Below, one piece after another: positions 22,062 through 33,989 of a DNA stretch of 64,000 nucleotides; position 1 is the first letter of the stretch; each line of letters opens with the position of its first letter. The stretch is from Ctenosaura bakeri (Eukaryota > Chordata > Lepidosauria > Squamata > Iguanidae): assembly GCA_948474755.1 (NCBI GenBank), contig CAOLHI010001246.1:124001-188000 (forward strand). The letters are read 5' to 3'. The notes beneath the pieces are model-generated. The model was not told the origin of the DNA, ran no database searches, and saw only the letters and a list, made by a program, of their open reading frames with translations. A program made the translations under genes and the position numbers.

Positions 22062-23400
22062 TATCTATTTATTTTTATATCCTGCTTTTCTCCCAGGTGG
22101 GGCCCAAAACAATTTGCATATCATATGCTAAAACAAAATAGCTTTAAAAAATCAGAGTAAACAAAGTATTAAACAACAATCCACTTTAAAAACCTTAATT
22201 CAGAATAGTCAAAAACAAATTAAAATCTATTACATATAAAAACCAGCACTATCCCAAGAAGTTAAAAGCTGAAACCCCATTTAAATAAGAAGGTCTTTGT
22301 CAGCAGAAAGAGAGCAAAGAGAGAGCTGACTGAAGCCAATTCCGCACCAGAGGGGAGGAGCAGTTTACTGCATATCAGAAGCAGTGTTTTTATACTCCGA
22401 TTCAGAAACTGAATTTAGAAATTCAGAAACTGTGCTGTCTGCAGTCCCTCATTTATATCATACTACTGTGGAGAACAGCGGTTGTTGTATCCGCAACAGC
22501 AAGTCCCTGGCCATTCCCATTCTCCTCCCTCACACCACCCTGCCATCGCTGATTGGTCTGTTTTTTAAAAAACCGCACACGTTTTTAACACATTTCTGTG
22601 TTGCTACATTTGCACATAGGAATGTATGTTCATTGATACGGAGAAAAAAATGTCTTGACAGTCAGTTACCAGATCCACTCTCTTCCTGCTGTCTGTTTAA
22701 TGCTTGAAGACAATAATGATGGCAGCCTGTCGTTTGATGGGCGGAGAAAGATAGGGATGGAAATGATGTAAGTGACAGCCTGGGAACGCCCATAGCCAGC
22801 CATTTCTGTGATGTGAATCAATGCTACAATTTTTCATGTAGGCAAAAACTGAAGCAGAACCAGTTTGGAAGATTTACATCGGAGTTTTTCCGTTTTTCAC
22901 ATACAGTGGTTTCTCATCATAGTGAACTGTTCTAGGAGCTGAAAACATGCAGAACCACAAAGAAAACTACAGCACTAAAATTGTACAACGTGCAGACTGG
23001 AGGGTAAGAATTTGACGCTGCTATGATCTATCAACCTCGTGCAGAAATGGCCTGAGCCTTCTTTGGCAGACTTCCATAGTTTGGGAGCAGCCACTGAAAA
23101 GGTTCTCCCCCAGGTCCTCAGCAGCCTTACCTGTGACAATGGTGGAACCAAGAGAAAACCCTCTAACAAAGATCTTAAAAATCAGGTAGGGTCTCATAGG
23201 GAGATACGGTGTTTCAGGCAGCCTAGACTCAAGTCATATAGGACTTTATAAGTCATAACCAGGACCTGCCCGGAAACAGGCTAATAGCCAGTGGCTATTC
23301 TTTCCATAACTAGCCCTGGTCAGCAGTCTGTCTGTAGCATTTTGAACCTGCTGAAATTTCCAAACAGTTTCTAAATGCAGGCCATGTAAATATAATATTT
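22062..23400 (-). repeat. L2-type LINE 3' part, split by a Harbinger element
   Basis: 22062-22333 holds the reversed 3' UTR (TATCCTGCTTTTCTCCCAGG followed by A-rich sequence). 23053-23400 holds the C-terminal coding end. The minus strand near 23080-23130 reads GRTFSVAAPKLWKS, matching the L2 'GRAFSVAAPRLWNS' block. The two parts belong together: the L2 at 49303 has the same order without interruption at this point. The coding frame is broken, so this is a dead copy. Confidence 0.75.
22334..23052. mobile_element. Long non-autonomous PIF-Harbinger-like element (copy A)
   Basis: The ends AGCCAATTCCGCAC and, complemented, GGCCATTTCTGCAC are imperfect inverted repeats. TGA lies on each side (22331-22333 and 23053-23055), a 3-bp target duplication of the length made by PIF-Harbinger. 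The inside aligns in order with 54518-55301: CCATTCTCCTCCC, CTGATTGGTC, GGGCGGAGA, GGGAACGCCCA, TTTACATCGGAGTTTTTC. No transposase frame was recognised. It sits inside an L2 whose halves rejoin cleanly. Confidence 0.8.
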
Positions 23401-25852
23401 ATGCTCCATAGAAGCATAACATAAAACCCTTAGTCATATAGAGGTGGCACTGTCTGCCCTACAGGGTTTATATCAACTTTGTATTACATGCACACTATCG
23501 TTTTTTATCCTTCTTGGTAAATTGAAGAAGTTTTCTGCCCAAGACCTTGGAGAGCTACTGCCTGATAGTATAGTCAGCAATGAACTAGATGGTCTAGTGG
23601 TCTGACTGTAAAGGAGCTTTGCTGACAAAGTCACTTGTTTGGGCCTCTCTCTCTCTGTAGCACTCTCACGCTCTCTCTCTCTCGCTCTCTCTCTTTTTAT
23701 TTTTTTATTTTTTGGGGGGTGCCTTGCATTCAGCTTACTGTTTGGTACCTTATGGATTCTTTACTGTTTGACAAACATGCGGAAGCATTGGACACTCAGG
23801 CCTTTTTGATTTCATCTCTCCAGACTCCCAGTTAGGTTGGCCAATGATAAAAGATTATGGGAGTTTCTGCCAAAACATTTGAAATGCCAAAGGTTGTCCA
23901 CAATGCAGTTGGATGAATCCACAAGTGACTGAAGATAGGAGGCTCAATACTGAATGTTTTCCTCTGCTGATCTGAAGATTGGTAAATGAAATGGCAAGCA
24001 TTCATTCAAACATACAAACAGCAACAACTATTGTCAATACCATGTCATTAGGAAAATTATGAATGCACCAAAAATTGTTGTTAACTTTCTCTTCAAAACA
24101 GCCATTGTGACAAAATATTTCAAAGTATTATATAGTTTCTGTGTGGATCCCTTATAGCCCCTGCCTAAATTTAATTGATAGAAAAAAGGGATCTTTTATA
24201 CTGTTTTTGACATTGTTGCAATGTGTACAATGCCAGTATTTTGAAACTTTTGTTATTTACTTTTCTCTTTAGTAACTATTTAGTATTTTTCTGTTAAGTA
24301 ACATTTATCATCCAGATCAATTGATTATATCTGCTACAGGATAGTAATTATCTTTGGCATATTACTTGTTGTAATAACTAATTTAAGAGTGATTCTCATA
24401 ACTGATCATTGAATTTGTGATTTATTTTTTATTCTGTTAATTTATTTTCACTGATGATCTACACATATGTGGATTAAAATCTCAGGTCAGATAGCCTTGT
24501 AGAAAGAAGACACAGAGACTGCCTCATCACCAGTCTTGAATGCAATTAAAACCAAAGTTTCATGGGAGTTTCAAATTCTGCCTAAAATGAGCATTAGGAT
24601 TAATGCTAACCTTAAGATCTAAAATGTTAAACCTAAAGTCAGAGGAGGGAAAATGAGAGCATATTGTCTTGCTCTGCTACTGAAATGAGAGTCTTGTCAG
24701 TCAAACCACTTGTGGCTTGTTACTTTTCTCTTCTTTTGAAAGATCGTTACAATATTGTCTAAGCATCTGATAAGTTTATATGGATATGAGAACTTTGTGA
24801 CACTGCCTTCAGATTGACTTGGAAATTGCCCAAGATGTTTTGCTTAATTTCAGACAATCTTGGATAACTTTTTAATGACTCCTGGATAAAATCACCAGCC
24901 CATCTCTTCACCTACCTCGCTGCCCATATAGAAACTAATAGATGGAGACAGTGTCTTGGTCCTTGGAAAATGAGAACTGCAGAGGTAGATTTCAAAAGTA
25001 GGGCTGTGGAACCTTTGATTCTTCCTCTGATTGTCCTTTATACTCCCCCTCTATGGTGACTTTTTCCTTTAGCTTATATCAAACTCTGAGCTGGAGGTGA
25101 TCTTGGTGACTTGTTAAGGTCCACCTGACTCTTAAAATCAACTTTAATGAGACTATGTTCATTCATAAGCATGGTTCAGATAGACTTTGCCAGCTCCTCT
25201 GCTACGTCTAATAGTAATACTGCTTCAATTAATGCTTTTTATAGCAGTAAATGCTCACATAAATAAAAGATTTTAGGGAGAGCCATTGAGTCATAGGAAA
25301 TGCCTTCAGATCCAAACACTTTAAATCTAGGTTCATTTGAAGAATTTGTTTTTACAGTGCCATTTTTAATAGGAAAAAAAATACAATAAGGTAGATGACT
25401 TCAGTGGTTCTGCTGGTTTTGTGCTTGTACAGATTTCTCCAAGACAGTGTATCTTTGGAGAGCTGTTAGTGTAGCATAAGCATCCTTCATTTTTGCTTTT
25501 ACCAGGTGTAAATGGAAGTGTAAATGAAACTAAACTTTACAGTAGGAGATGCATTTAATTTAAGGCTGCAGTACTTGTCAGAGTTAGGATGGGGGACAAC
25601 ATTTTCCCCTGAGCCATTTTGTTATCTTAATCGTCATTTTGCAGAGCTGCTGTCTACCTTGTATTAGGAAAAAAATGCAACATAGAAACAAATACACACC
25701 CATATACCCTTCAGACTGTGGACTCAGTTAAACACTTGGAGTATGAGAGACAAACCGATATACTTCCCTATATTGTATGCTTTCCTGAAAAGTATCAGTT
25801 TTGGAGCATGTTTTTATTGGTTATGTATTTATTGCAATTATTGGTTCTGTCC
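23401..25852. other. No recognised gene; (CT)n run
   Basis: A CT-rich low-complexity run covers about 23645-23694, followed by a T-rich patch and a G run. The rest is unique-looking AT-rich DNA with no supported coding frame. Confidence 0.55.
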
Positions 25853-26003
25853 AGGGTTGGGAAGTATGCAGCCCTCCCAGTAACCATACTTCCAGGTTGG
25901 GAAGTATGACTAAAAATCCCAGCAACCCTAGTCAGTATAGACAGTGGTAAGAAAAACCAGAGGCTGCAGTCCAGCAATGTCTGTTGGGGTGCATGATTCC
26001 CAC
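25853..26003. repeat. Diverged palindromic repeat copy with short direct repeat
   Basis: GTTGGGAAGTATG occurs at 25856-25868 and again at about 25895-25907. GGCTGCAGTCCAGCAATGTC near 25963 matches the right arm of the CTCCCAGCA family. The layout is disturbed. Confidence 0.4.
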
Positions 26004-27690
26004 TATTCATTTATATGTAGAGTGCATCATTTTGGCTGAGGGAGGGTAGAATAATTTAAATTAATTAATTGAATATGCAAAAAGAAGCTAAAGGATGTCA
26101 GCCCACCCTTCTGTTTTTCAGCAAAGATCATTATTCTATCTCACTAAAATTGCTTACTAGGAAATTAGAAGAACAAAACCAAGATGAAAATGTATTTTAA
26201 TAGTGAAACAATTTCTGTACTTACACATAAGTAAAATAGTTGGCAACTTTGCAGAACCCATCTATTATCAAGCTAGATGCTAGAACAAAAATAGCAAAAG
26301 TGGAAGATTGGCACATGACAGAAATGTCTAGTATGAACTATGATGCAAATTGAGAAGTATAGAAAATTAAAACAAAAAAAACCATATAACTCACAAAGTT
26401 ATGTGTATATATGTGTGTGTATATATGGAATAGGATTTGAGTATGTGTACAGGAGGAAGCTCATGTTTTAAATTTATTTTGGGCTTTGTCCAGGGGAAAA
26501 GTAGAATATGATTCATATGTCTTCCAATAGCCACACTATTTAAACATTTAAACAAACATTGAACTTGAATCTTTGAACAATTACATATATTTCGTATAGA
26601 ATTAAACATAGGTGTAGTTTCTGAACAGAAATTACAGTTATATTTAACTCTATATGAGGAATTTGTATTGCCCTGTGTGCAGTTGGGAGCCATGCCACTT
26701 TTTTGAGGATTTTAAGAAGAGCTTCGCAGTGTTTGCATACATTCCCTGCCAATTGTTTACCAAGATTAGGAAGAGCAGTCTTGACCTTGATTATTCAACC
26801 AGTGTATTACACACTGGGTTTGAATCTTGTCAGTACTTAATCTTCTTTTCTCCAAGCTGTACTTGGCTCTTTCCTTCAGATTTTTTGCATATGCTGTTTC
26901 TACAAATTATTCAACACCTTCAAGCTTCTCATCTGGGTCATCTCAGTTTCATTCTGGATTTTAGAAAATGTAGTAGCAACCACTTTGAGTCATGTGCTGC
27001 CACTACTGCTTCATTTTTATTGTTGTTACTTACATTTAACTCTCACCTTTTGTCTGTGGGACTCAGAGTACCACACGTTGTCACAGCAATCCTGACTGAG
27101 CCACTGTTGCTCAACAAATTCCACATTTGAGTTGGGATTTCAACAGTTCTCCCCTATTCTTGATTCTTAACTACCAGACTATCCAGGCTTCTTAAAAATC
27201 TTATTGAAATTAAGATCTCTTATATTCATACACCTTTCCCTTATTCTCAAAACCAGTAGTCCTTCCAAAGAGGAAGAACAAGTTTAATGCTTTATTTGAA
27301 GAGAAGAAATATGTAACATCATTTTGATAACCCATCTGTAGAATAGGGTAGTCTTCTGGAAACTGGCCTAGTTTCAACAACACAGAAGTTCATAGCTCCG
27401 TCATGGACAGTCGGTCCCTTCTGGCCAATGTCCCTGCTGGATGAGAAGGGAGAGAGAAAGAGAGATTGTTGGAGGTATCAAACCAAGAGTGGGAGGGAGA
27501 AGTGGTGGCTTGGCTTTAAGTTGTACAGTTCTAGCACTGCTTCTGTTCTGAGACATCTCTGATGCACAGGTGCTACACAGAGTGTTGTTGTGGGCTGCTC
27601 CCCATTTGAAGTATGGAAGTGTATATATTGGATGGTTATGCTGTGGGGAGAGAGAATAATACTTAATTTAATTCTTTGCCCAGTACACAC
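26004..27690. other. No recognised feature
   Basis: A short TATA/TGTG-rich patch lies at 26399-26427. The plus-strand ORF at 26654-27130 (158 codons) is one of the longer open frames, but it has no domain, no codon bias and no flanking gene signals. Judged a chance ORF. Confidence 0.5.
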
Positions 27691-27909
27691 TTGGCGTAGT
27701 TTCTGACTTATGGTGACCCTAAGGTGAACCTATCACAGGGTTTTCTTGGCAAGATTTGTTCAGAGGGGGTTTACCATTGCCTTCCTCTGAGGCTGAGATG
27801 GTGTGACTTGCCCAGTGTCACCCAGTGGGTTTCTATAGCACGGGGGATTTGAACTCTGGTCTCCAGAGTCATAGTCTAATGCTCAGACCACTGCACCAAC
27901 GCTGGCTCT
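27691..27909 (-). mobile_element. tRNA-derived SINE (Sauria type)
   Basis: On the plus strand: TTTCTGACTTATGGTGACCC, AAGGTGAACCTATCACAGGG, TTTTCTTGGCAAGATTTGTT, then GTCACCCAGTGGGTTTCTAT, GAACTCTGGTCTCCAGAGTC and ACTGCACCAACGCTGGCTCT. This is the full reversed order of the family. The extreme tail (TGTGCCTTCAAG) is altered. Confidence 0.92.
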
Positions 27910-28914
27910 ATTACTGTGGGAAAAAAGGAGCATTTGATATCATTTTTACTTCAAGTTTCTCATCTTCTAGGAGATTCAGTTCTCACAATATTTAATTTTA
28001 GGGAATGATATTTTAAACCTCTTCAAGAACCTGGTTTCTATGACATTCTCCTAGGCAGATAAACAAATTCATAGTAATCATTCATTACTGGCATCATAGT
28101 TGCTTACATTGACTTCAAAAATATTAGCCGAGAAATCTTTAATTGCAGTGATCTAATAAGGTAATTTAACTTGAGGCTCATTTGTGATGGTAATTCAGTT
28201 GCATCTATCTAGTTGCATCTACAAGATCAGTTGCATCTATCAGACATTACAAAAATATTTATGGCTCTTCCAACTTTGATTTATTTGCTGCATAAGCTGC
28301 TGATTTTTCCCAAAGAAGCAACCTATTCACAGCCCATACTTCCTTTCCTTACAAAAAAAGGAAGATATGAAGTCCTCAGAATTCCTGCATGTTACAAGGA
28401 ATCATCAGCAATTCTTAATCTGTTCAGGGTAAGTGAGCTGTACAGAAGCATCTGTGATATTTCAGGGACTTCTCTTGTACCCCACCAAATTCACAATTCT
28501 TCAGTGACCCAGTGATCTATTTCTGTCATCCATCTTAAGGAATATATTCATCATGCTCTGGCAGCATATTTACATTTCTCCATAATATCTCGGAAAGAAA
28601 AATCTCAATTAGCTTCTTCTGATTGTTTGCTTCACTTCTTTTCCAGACCAGTGCAACAGAGGAAACATATCCTACCTCTCAAATCAGTTTTTTCCCCCAT
28701 CTGAAAGTCACCCAATGATATCATGAGTGATTTCTGGGATTGTTTGAGAAAAACAGAGAAAGGGGGAAAATAACACTTGAAGCAAGACGAGTGGACATGA
28801 ATTACAGGGTTATGGATAAGAGGGTTTCCATTAACATCTTGGGACCCAGAAACCAGCTTCTTATGTACTCATAATACTAACTTCTGGACATTTAACAAAG
28901 CCTCAGTAATGCTG
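27910..28914. other. No recognised gene; triplicated 11-mer
   Basis: AGTTGCATCTA occurs three times in close succession (28197-28207, 28211-28221, 28229-28239). Otherwise unique-looking. Confidence 0.55.
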
Positions 28915-29053
28915 GTTGTTGTTGTTGTTGTTGTTGTTGTGTGCCTTCAAGTTGTTTCTGATTTATGGTGATCTTAAAGTGAACCTGTTATGCAGGATTA
29001 TGGTCTCCAGGATCCAAATCCAACACTCAAACCACTGCTCTATAATGGCTCTC
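28915..29053 (-). mobile_element. Internally deleted tRNA-type SINE with expanded tail
   Basis: Starts with (GTT)n at 28915-28940, then GTGCCTTCAAGTTGTTTCTG and TTAAAGTGAACCTGTTATG. It jumps directly to ATGGTCTCCAGGATCCAAAT and CAACACTCAAACCACTGCTC. About 90 bases of the usual middle are missing. The (GTT)n is the reversed AAC tail, longer here than in the other copies. Confidence 0.88.
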
Positions 29054-29744
29054 CTCAATAAAGTATGTTGAACTAATTTTGGAGTACGGCTAGTAATATT
29101 CCTCATACAAAATCTGTGTGATGAATTCTTGGGATGTTCTGTATTTTGAATATCTCACTAATGGTAATGATCATGAAAACTAATATAGAGTATTTCTGAT
29201 TGCTCTATCCTAGTTGCAGGAATAGCAATATTCGCAGCCAAAATGTGATAATATTTCAGTCAAGCTGCTGTTTTGCTAGTGGTACTGTGATATTGCTAAA
29301 GTGATCCTAGCATTAAAGATGTTAGATTAAGGGCTTAGCACCTATTCTTATCTTGTGATTTTTTTTAATGATACTGCTGTTGTTTTCCTAATTAGCTCTT
29401 GGGGACATTAATGCATAATGTGTCTGCCTGCAAGAAAGACTATCATGTGTATTATGAATGATTAACTTTTCAATTAGCAGTTTGCTAGATACTTCGGGAT
29501 ATAAACAGTTTTCCACCAGCTTGTCATAACTTTGTATTAAGGGGGTTCAGTCAGTCCTTTTCTATGGAGAGAATAATGGTTGGTTGGCTTTTTATCAGAA
29601 GGTATGGCAGGAATTAACTAGTTTGAATCAATGAGAGTATATGACTGGAGGAAAGCACGGAGAAAATACATAGGTTTGTGTAAAGCATAAAAGTAGTTCT
29701 TGTTACTAGCTACATTTATTCCATTTTTCCTCCAGTAAGATCAG
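29054..29744. other. No recognised feature
   Basis: Unique-looking AT-rich DNA. Confidence 0.5.
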
Positions 29745-29905
29745 ACTGGTAGACCTGGCATTCCTTCTCTGTAGATTATTCTCACAGCAGACTTATGAGG
29801 TGAATCAGGGTGAGAGTGAGTGACTGGCCCAGGATGACTTAATAATTTTAATGTTAGGATTAGAATTCGCATCTCCTAAATCTCAAACCAGCATTCTAAT
29901 CCAGG
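29745..29905 (-). repeat. tRNA-derived SINE with L2-like end (MIR-like)
   Basis: On the plus strand: TCACAGCAGACTTATGAGGT, GAGAGTGAGTGACTGGCCCA, AGAATTCGCATCTCCTAAAT and ACCAGCATTCTAATCCAGG. This is the antisense order of a SINE whose 3' part carries the L2/MIR-type 'ACCTCATAAGTC...GTGAG' motif instead of the BovB tail. Confidence 0.62.
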
Positions 29906-29918
29906 GAGGAAAATCATG

Positions 29919-30012
29919 GGACCCCTAGATGTTGGTGGACTGCAGCTCCCCATACTCCTGTCAACTGACTAGGTCTGATGGGACTTGCTGTCTAGAAATT
30001 TCTGGGGAGACC
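29919..30012. repeat. Palindromic 'CTCCCAGCA' family copy
   Basis: ACCCCTAGATGTTGGTGGAC and GCAGCTCCCCATACTCC lie left of centre. GATGGGACTTGCTGTCTAGA and ATTTCTGGGGAGACC lie right of centre, so the two halves are inverted relative to each other. Confidence 0.55.
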
Positions 30013-30078
30013 ATATGATTTCTACTGCTACTCTCACCACTACTGTCAAGTAGCCCTCCATATTTTAGTTATGGGATA

Positions 30079-30360
30079 TGTAGTAGGAGGTAAGTAGCAG
30101 CTTGCTTGTAATAAGGTATGAGAACCAGAGACCGTTAGGTAAACAAAGCTAGGAATGTAGTGATAAGCGCAGCCAGGCTACACCAGACACTTCAAGGTCT
30201 CTTGTTGGCTGGATGATGTATTCTTGCCTTTTATGTTTAGAATTTTGCTAATTGCCTCCAGTTCACTCACTGAAGTCCTGTACAATGTATCACGGTCCTA
30301 ATAAATAGTATTTATGCACTGTTATGTTTGTGTGTGTGAATTCAGTTCCTGACAACTACA
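30079..30360 (+). repeat. Candidate solo LTR
   Basis: The segment starts TGTAGT and ends ACTACA, a 6-base inverted terminal pair with the TG...CA ends of LTRs. An AATAAA (CCTAATAAATAG, near 30299) sits about 60 bases before the end. No primer-binding site, polypurine tract or gag/pol frame was recognised next to it, and no target duplication is convincing. The class (Gypsy, Copia or ERV) is undecided. Confidence 0.42.
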
Positions 30361-30889
30361 CCATGTTGTCAGTGAACTTTTTGACCTCAAGTGTTACGTT
30401 AATTCTGTCCGCACATGTTCAAAAACATGTCTATAGTTGAATTACGAGAACTGATCGACAACTCTGCTCTAGTGCATGATACAGTGACTCTGCTTGAGTG
30501 TGCATTACAGTCAGGCTTTGAAATCTTCATCAGTGGAAAACCCAGCAATGTCTGGAATTCCAAAGGCCACATGGCATTCACTTTGCCATTGCCATTGCAA
30601 TGGGGAGAATATTTTCCCCAGTCTCCAACCAAGAATGGCAAACCTGTAAAGACCAATTCTCTAGTAGGCTATTATTAATGGTGTGTGTACTAAGCTGCAA
30701 AATCTGTAACCTTTTGCAGTGAGAGTTCTAGTTCTCTCCCCAGGCTGCAATCTCTAATTCCTATGGTATGTTAAAATTCAGCTATCTGTGCTGCTGCTAC
30801 AGGGGAAGAGCATATGTACATATGTGGATATGTGAAGTAGGTTGTGGATCATGTCGATATGTATTCTTTATTTCTAGAGACCCGGCATG
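30361..30889. other. No recognised feature
   Basis: Both strands have an about 85-codon ORF over 30399-30678. Neither resembles a known domain. Its position directly after the candidate LTR made it worth checking for retroelement coding, but nothing was recognised. Confidence 0.5.
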
Positions 30890-31108
30890 GATGTGTGCCT
30901 TCAAGTCACTTGCCAAGTCATATTGACTCATGAATTTCATAGGAGTTCCTTAGGCAAGAAATATTCAGAGATGGTTTTGCCAGTTCCTTCCTCTGAAATG
31001 TAGCCTATGGTACATGATATTCATTGGTGATCTTCCATCCACTTAGTAACAGGGCTGGCCTTGCCTAACTTTCAAGATCTGATGGAATCTAGTGCCTTTA
31101 AGGTATCT
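30890..31108 (-). mobile_element. 5S rRNA-derived SINE (5S-Sauria type)
   Basis: The minus strand begins near 31108 with a TACCTTAAAGGCACTAGATT start. It continues through 5S-like CATCAGATCTTGAAAGTTAG and GCCCTGTTACTAAGTGGATG, then GAGGAAGGAACTGGCAAAAC, and ends GACTTGAAGGCACACATCC. The order is 5S part, middle region, BovB-like tail, as in 2885-3111. More diverged in the rRNA part than that copy, but with the fuller tail. Confidence 0.87.
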
Positions 31109-31849
31109 AGGTCTTACATTCCTATAATTCTGTTGTTTCAGTTCCTAGATAGTTAAGACATTCTTCCAATTCTGCACAATACTAGACATCATATGCCACC
31201 CAACTGTTTCTCATGTTACATATTTTAAGGTACTGATCCTTTTAGGTTGCTGGTCAAAAGTAATCTAGTGCTGGGACATGCTTTTATCTTCTTCAGCAAA
31301 ATGCTCTTAGCAATCTTGAAAAGGGAAAGAAAATCAGGGAGGTATCCAAAGGAGAAAGGCTTGTTGAATGAGTAATTTAAATTATACCCTTATTAATTGA
31401 ACAGAATTTCTTAGAGAAATGCACCAGGATGCACAGATCTGAAAAAGAGGTATGATTTCTAGCTATCAATATCCTGGAAGGATAAGTCATGAAGGGACAA
31501 AGGAGAACCAACCCTGGACATAATCCTAAAGATTGCCCAGGACCTAGTACAAGATGTGGGTATTGTTGGACAAATTAAGAACAATGAACAGAATACTGTA
31601 ACGTTTAATTTGTATAAATGGACATTTGCCAGAGTTGTACATGAACCACATGTGACTTCGAAAGATAAAATTAGAAGAAAATTGAAACTTAAATTCAAGA
31701 TGAATCTTTAGAATTTTTATGAATTATAATCACAATTATAGAGTTTCAGATGTAATGTATGCTGTAGTTTATGAAATATGCCAGAAAGTCTAGAAGGTAT
31801 CCAGCATGGTTAACAAGCAGTATTGTGGACACTGTTATAGAAAAGAAGG
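31109..31849. other. No recognised feature
   Basis: Unique-looking AT-rich DNA. Confidence 0.5.
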
Positions 31850-32190
31850 CTTCAGGAATGGAGACTCAGAGTTGGTAAAAACACACAGCTTTCTCTGTAG
31901 TGGCATCCTGGCTATGGAATTCCCTCCAAGGAAAGCAGCCTGTCTTCAGCCCTTCTGAGCTTACAGCAGGCATCCAAGACTTCATTGTTTTGTATGGCTT
32001 TTGGTCCATAAAATCAGATTGGCTTTTTTGATTGTTTTAATAGATTTTTTCAGTTGTTTATATAAACGGTTCTGGGGGAAAAAAACTTTAGTCTGGTCTT
32101 ACCTGATCCTGTCCGTTTTTATTTCTTCTACATTATCTTGAGAGTCTTGGCTGATTGAGAGGCCCTAAACAAATACTTACATAAATAAAT
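31850..32190 (+). repeat. L2-type LINE 3' end
   Basis: GTGGCATCCTGGCTATGGAA followed by TTCCCTCCAAGG corresponds to the conserved 'AxRLWNSLP' block of L2 ORF2. CTTCTGAGCTTACAGCAGGC, a T-rich UTR and an (ATAA)n ending follow. Confidence 0.65.
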
Positions 32191-33149
32191 TTTTGAACAA
32201 ATGCAAGCAGACAATAAGAAATGCAAAATCATCATCATCATCATCATGAGGGAAGCATACCACTACAAACATTAATATCAAAATAAAATCTGTAAATACA
32301 GCAGTATTAAGACAATGTCAGCTGTGATGGTTGAGCCATTGAGTACCAAGGGAACTAATAGAGTACTGAAGAAGGCTAAGGTGATTGCAAAGAAGCAAAA
32401 TGAAGTATTTGTGTCCATCTATGCTTCAAAAAACATCAAACAGATAATCATGCCTGAACTGATAGTTTTTCTATATCGTGGGTCTTTTATGTCTTTTTAT
32501 GAACAAACACAGTTATACACTTAAGGGTATACATTTCATCAAAAACCATTCTGTGCCGTTCATCTGGCTTAATTTAAGGTAAACCAGTCTCTATGATATC
32601 AATTCACTGCTGTTTTTCCCAGCTGAAATCTTTGGTGCCTTAATGTTTCAACAAAATAATTGCAGTTGCTATATTCTACTAATCTGCCAATCTGACATGC
32701 CTTGGGATAGTGCCCTGCAAAAGTCCTCTGATACTGAGAATTGTATGAAAATTTTTGCTAGCCATAGGGAGATTACACTGTTCAAGGGCTATCCTGAAAC
32801 CTAGGAATTCTCCATTAAAGCTAATGTCAATTTTAAAAAGAGATGGCTGATGATATAGTCCCTTAGTTTCTTGACATTCAGACCATGGTTTACAGAATAC
32901 ATTTCTGGGGTCATGTTTCTGTTTGTTAATATTTGTGTATCCACATTTCAATTCAGTTGTTGTAAGCTTTACTGTTGAAAGGCAAATTATCTTGAAATAT
33001 GTGAATGCCAGCAAAACTCAACTACATGAATGTTTATGAAAAGCAAACAGGGAAGCACAAGAACATCACAAAGAAGTTCATTTTTTAAAAGTCAAAAACA
33101 AAATAACATGATTGCAAGTGATGTAGGCAAAGTTTAACCTTTGCTGACT
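32191..33149. other. No recognised gene; short (ATC)n
   Basis: (ATC)n at 32229-32247. ORFs at 32315-32524 and 32679-33014 show no domain. Confidence 0.5.
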
Positions 33150-33225
33150 TCACAGGGTTGTTGTGTGAGCTCAAAATATTATTATAGCACCTTACAGGAA
33201 GGGCAGTATACAAATGTGCATATAT
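33150..33225 (+). repeat. L2/SINE-type 3' tail
   Basis: GACTTCACAGGGTTGTTGTG and CACCTTACAGGAAGGGCAGT followed by ATACAAATGTG match the common 'TCACAGGGTTGTTGTGAG...GGGTGGGATATAAATG' ending. Confidence 0.5.
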
Positions 33226-33272
33226 TAGCAGGGCACACAAAAGAAAGGGGCAAACCACTTCCTATTCAGGTA

Positions 33273-33619
33273 CAGGAAGTCCCCACTTTTTAACAACCTG
33301 TTATCTCACAACTCACTCTTTTGGCACTTCCAAAATTAAGGACAAATTCCATGAGTTCAACAGGGGTTCTGCTCTTTCATCAGTTTTTCTTGCCTACAGA
33401 GGCTTGCTTAGAAGCACTCACATGTATGCGCTGCTTGCAAAGCAAGCCCAGAAGGAGAAAAAAGTGCCAAGCTAGCTGAGAGATTTTGCAGGCAGCATAC
33501 ACTCAGTCTCTCCTAAGTGAGCCTCTGTAAGTCCTTCATGCTGTCTACAATACAGTACATGGGTTTTCAACCAATCCATTTTCTGAAAGTGCTCCTGTCA
33601 GATAAGTGAAGGAAGCCTG
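33273..33619. mobile_element. Mariner/Tigger-like non-autonomous element
   Basis: The left end CAGGAAGTCCCCACTT and complemented right end CAGGCTTCCTTCACTT are imperfect inverted repeats (about 10 of 16). Both are flanked by TA (33271-33272 and 33620-33621), the Tc1/mariner target duplication. The left end resembles the Tigger-type 'CAGGCAGTCCTCGACTTACAACC' ending. No transposase is visible. It ends before the 33817 repeat. Confidence 0.62.
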
Positions 33620-33816
33620 TACTGATTAAATTTCAGGATGTTGGAATTACGTGGGCACAGCATCCTGGAACTGCCTGTGTCTGATTAAATCTCTTCAGTC
33701 TATATGTGCAAGTCTAAAATTTGGTGTGAGAAATATCAGGTGTCTGAACACATGAAATAGCAAGTTTAATAGCAACAATTCTTAAAATGGTATTCCATTA
33801 TCATGGTGACAGGCAT

Positions 33817-33966
33817 TCCCACCATATTCCAACAGCCACCGTTCTGGCATTTGGGGGAGAAAAGAGCAGCCAGGCACAGCTCCATTATGTCTTGGCCCCA
33901 TGGCTGGTACAGGACCCTCCTTCCATTTCAACTGCCACTGCTCTGGCCTCTGAGGAAGAGAAGAAC
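33817..33966 (+). repeat. Imperfect direct repeat, about 47-bp units
   Basis: CATATTCCAACAGCCACCGT followed by TCTGGCATTTGGGGGAGAAA (from about 33822) recurs as CATTTCAACTGCCACTGCTC followed by TGGCCTCTGAGGAAGAGAAG (from about 33923), about 100 bases on. Two plus-strand ORFs overlap it with no recognisable domain. Confidence 0.6.
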
Positions 33967-33989
33967 ATGCAGTATCTGCAGGCCCTAAG

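Noticed and set aside
26654..27130. 158-codon plus-strand ORF
   Set aside because: No domain, AT-driven composition rich in F, S and L, and no splice, promoter or terminator context.
30399..30678. Opposing about 85-codon ORFs right after the candidate LTR
   Set aside because: Checked for gag, protease or polymerase similarity and found none. Overlapping frames on both strands suggest chance.
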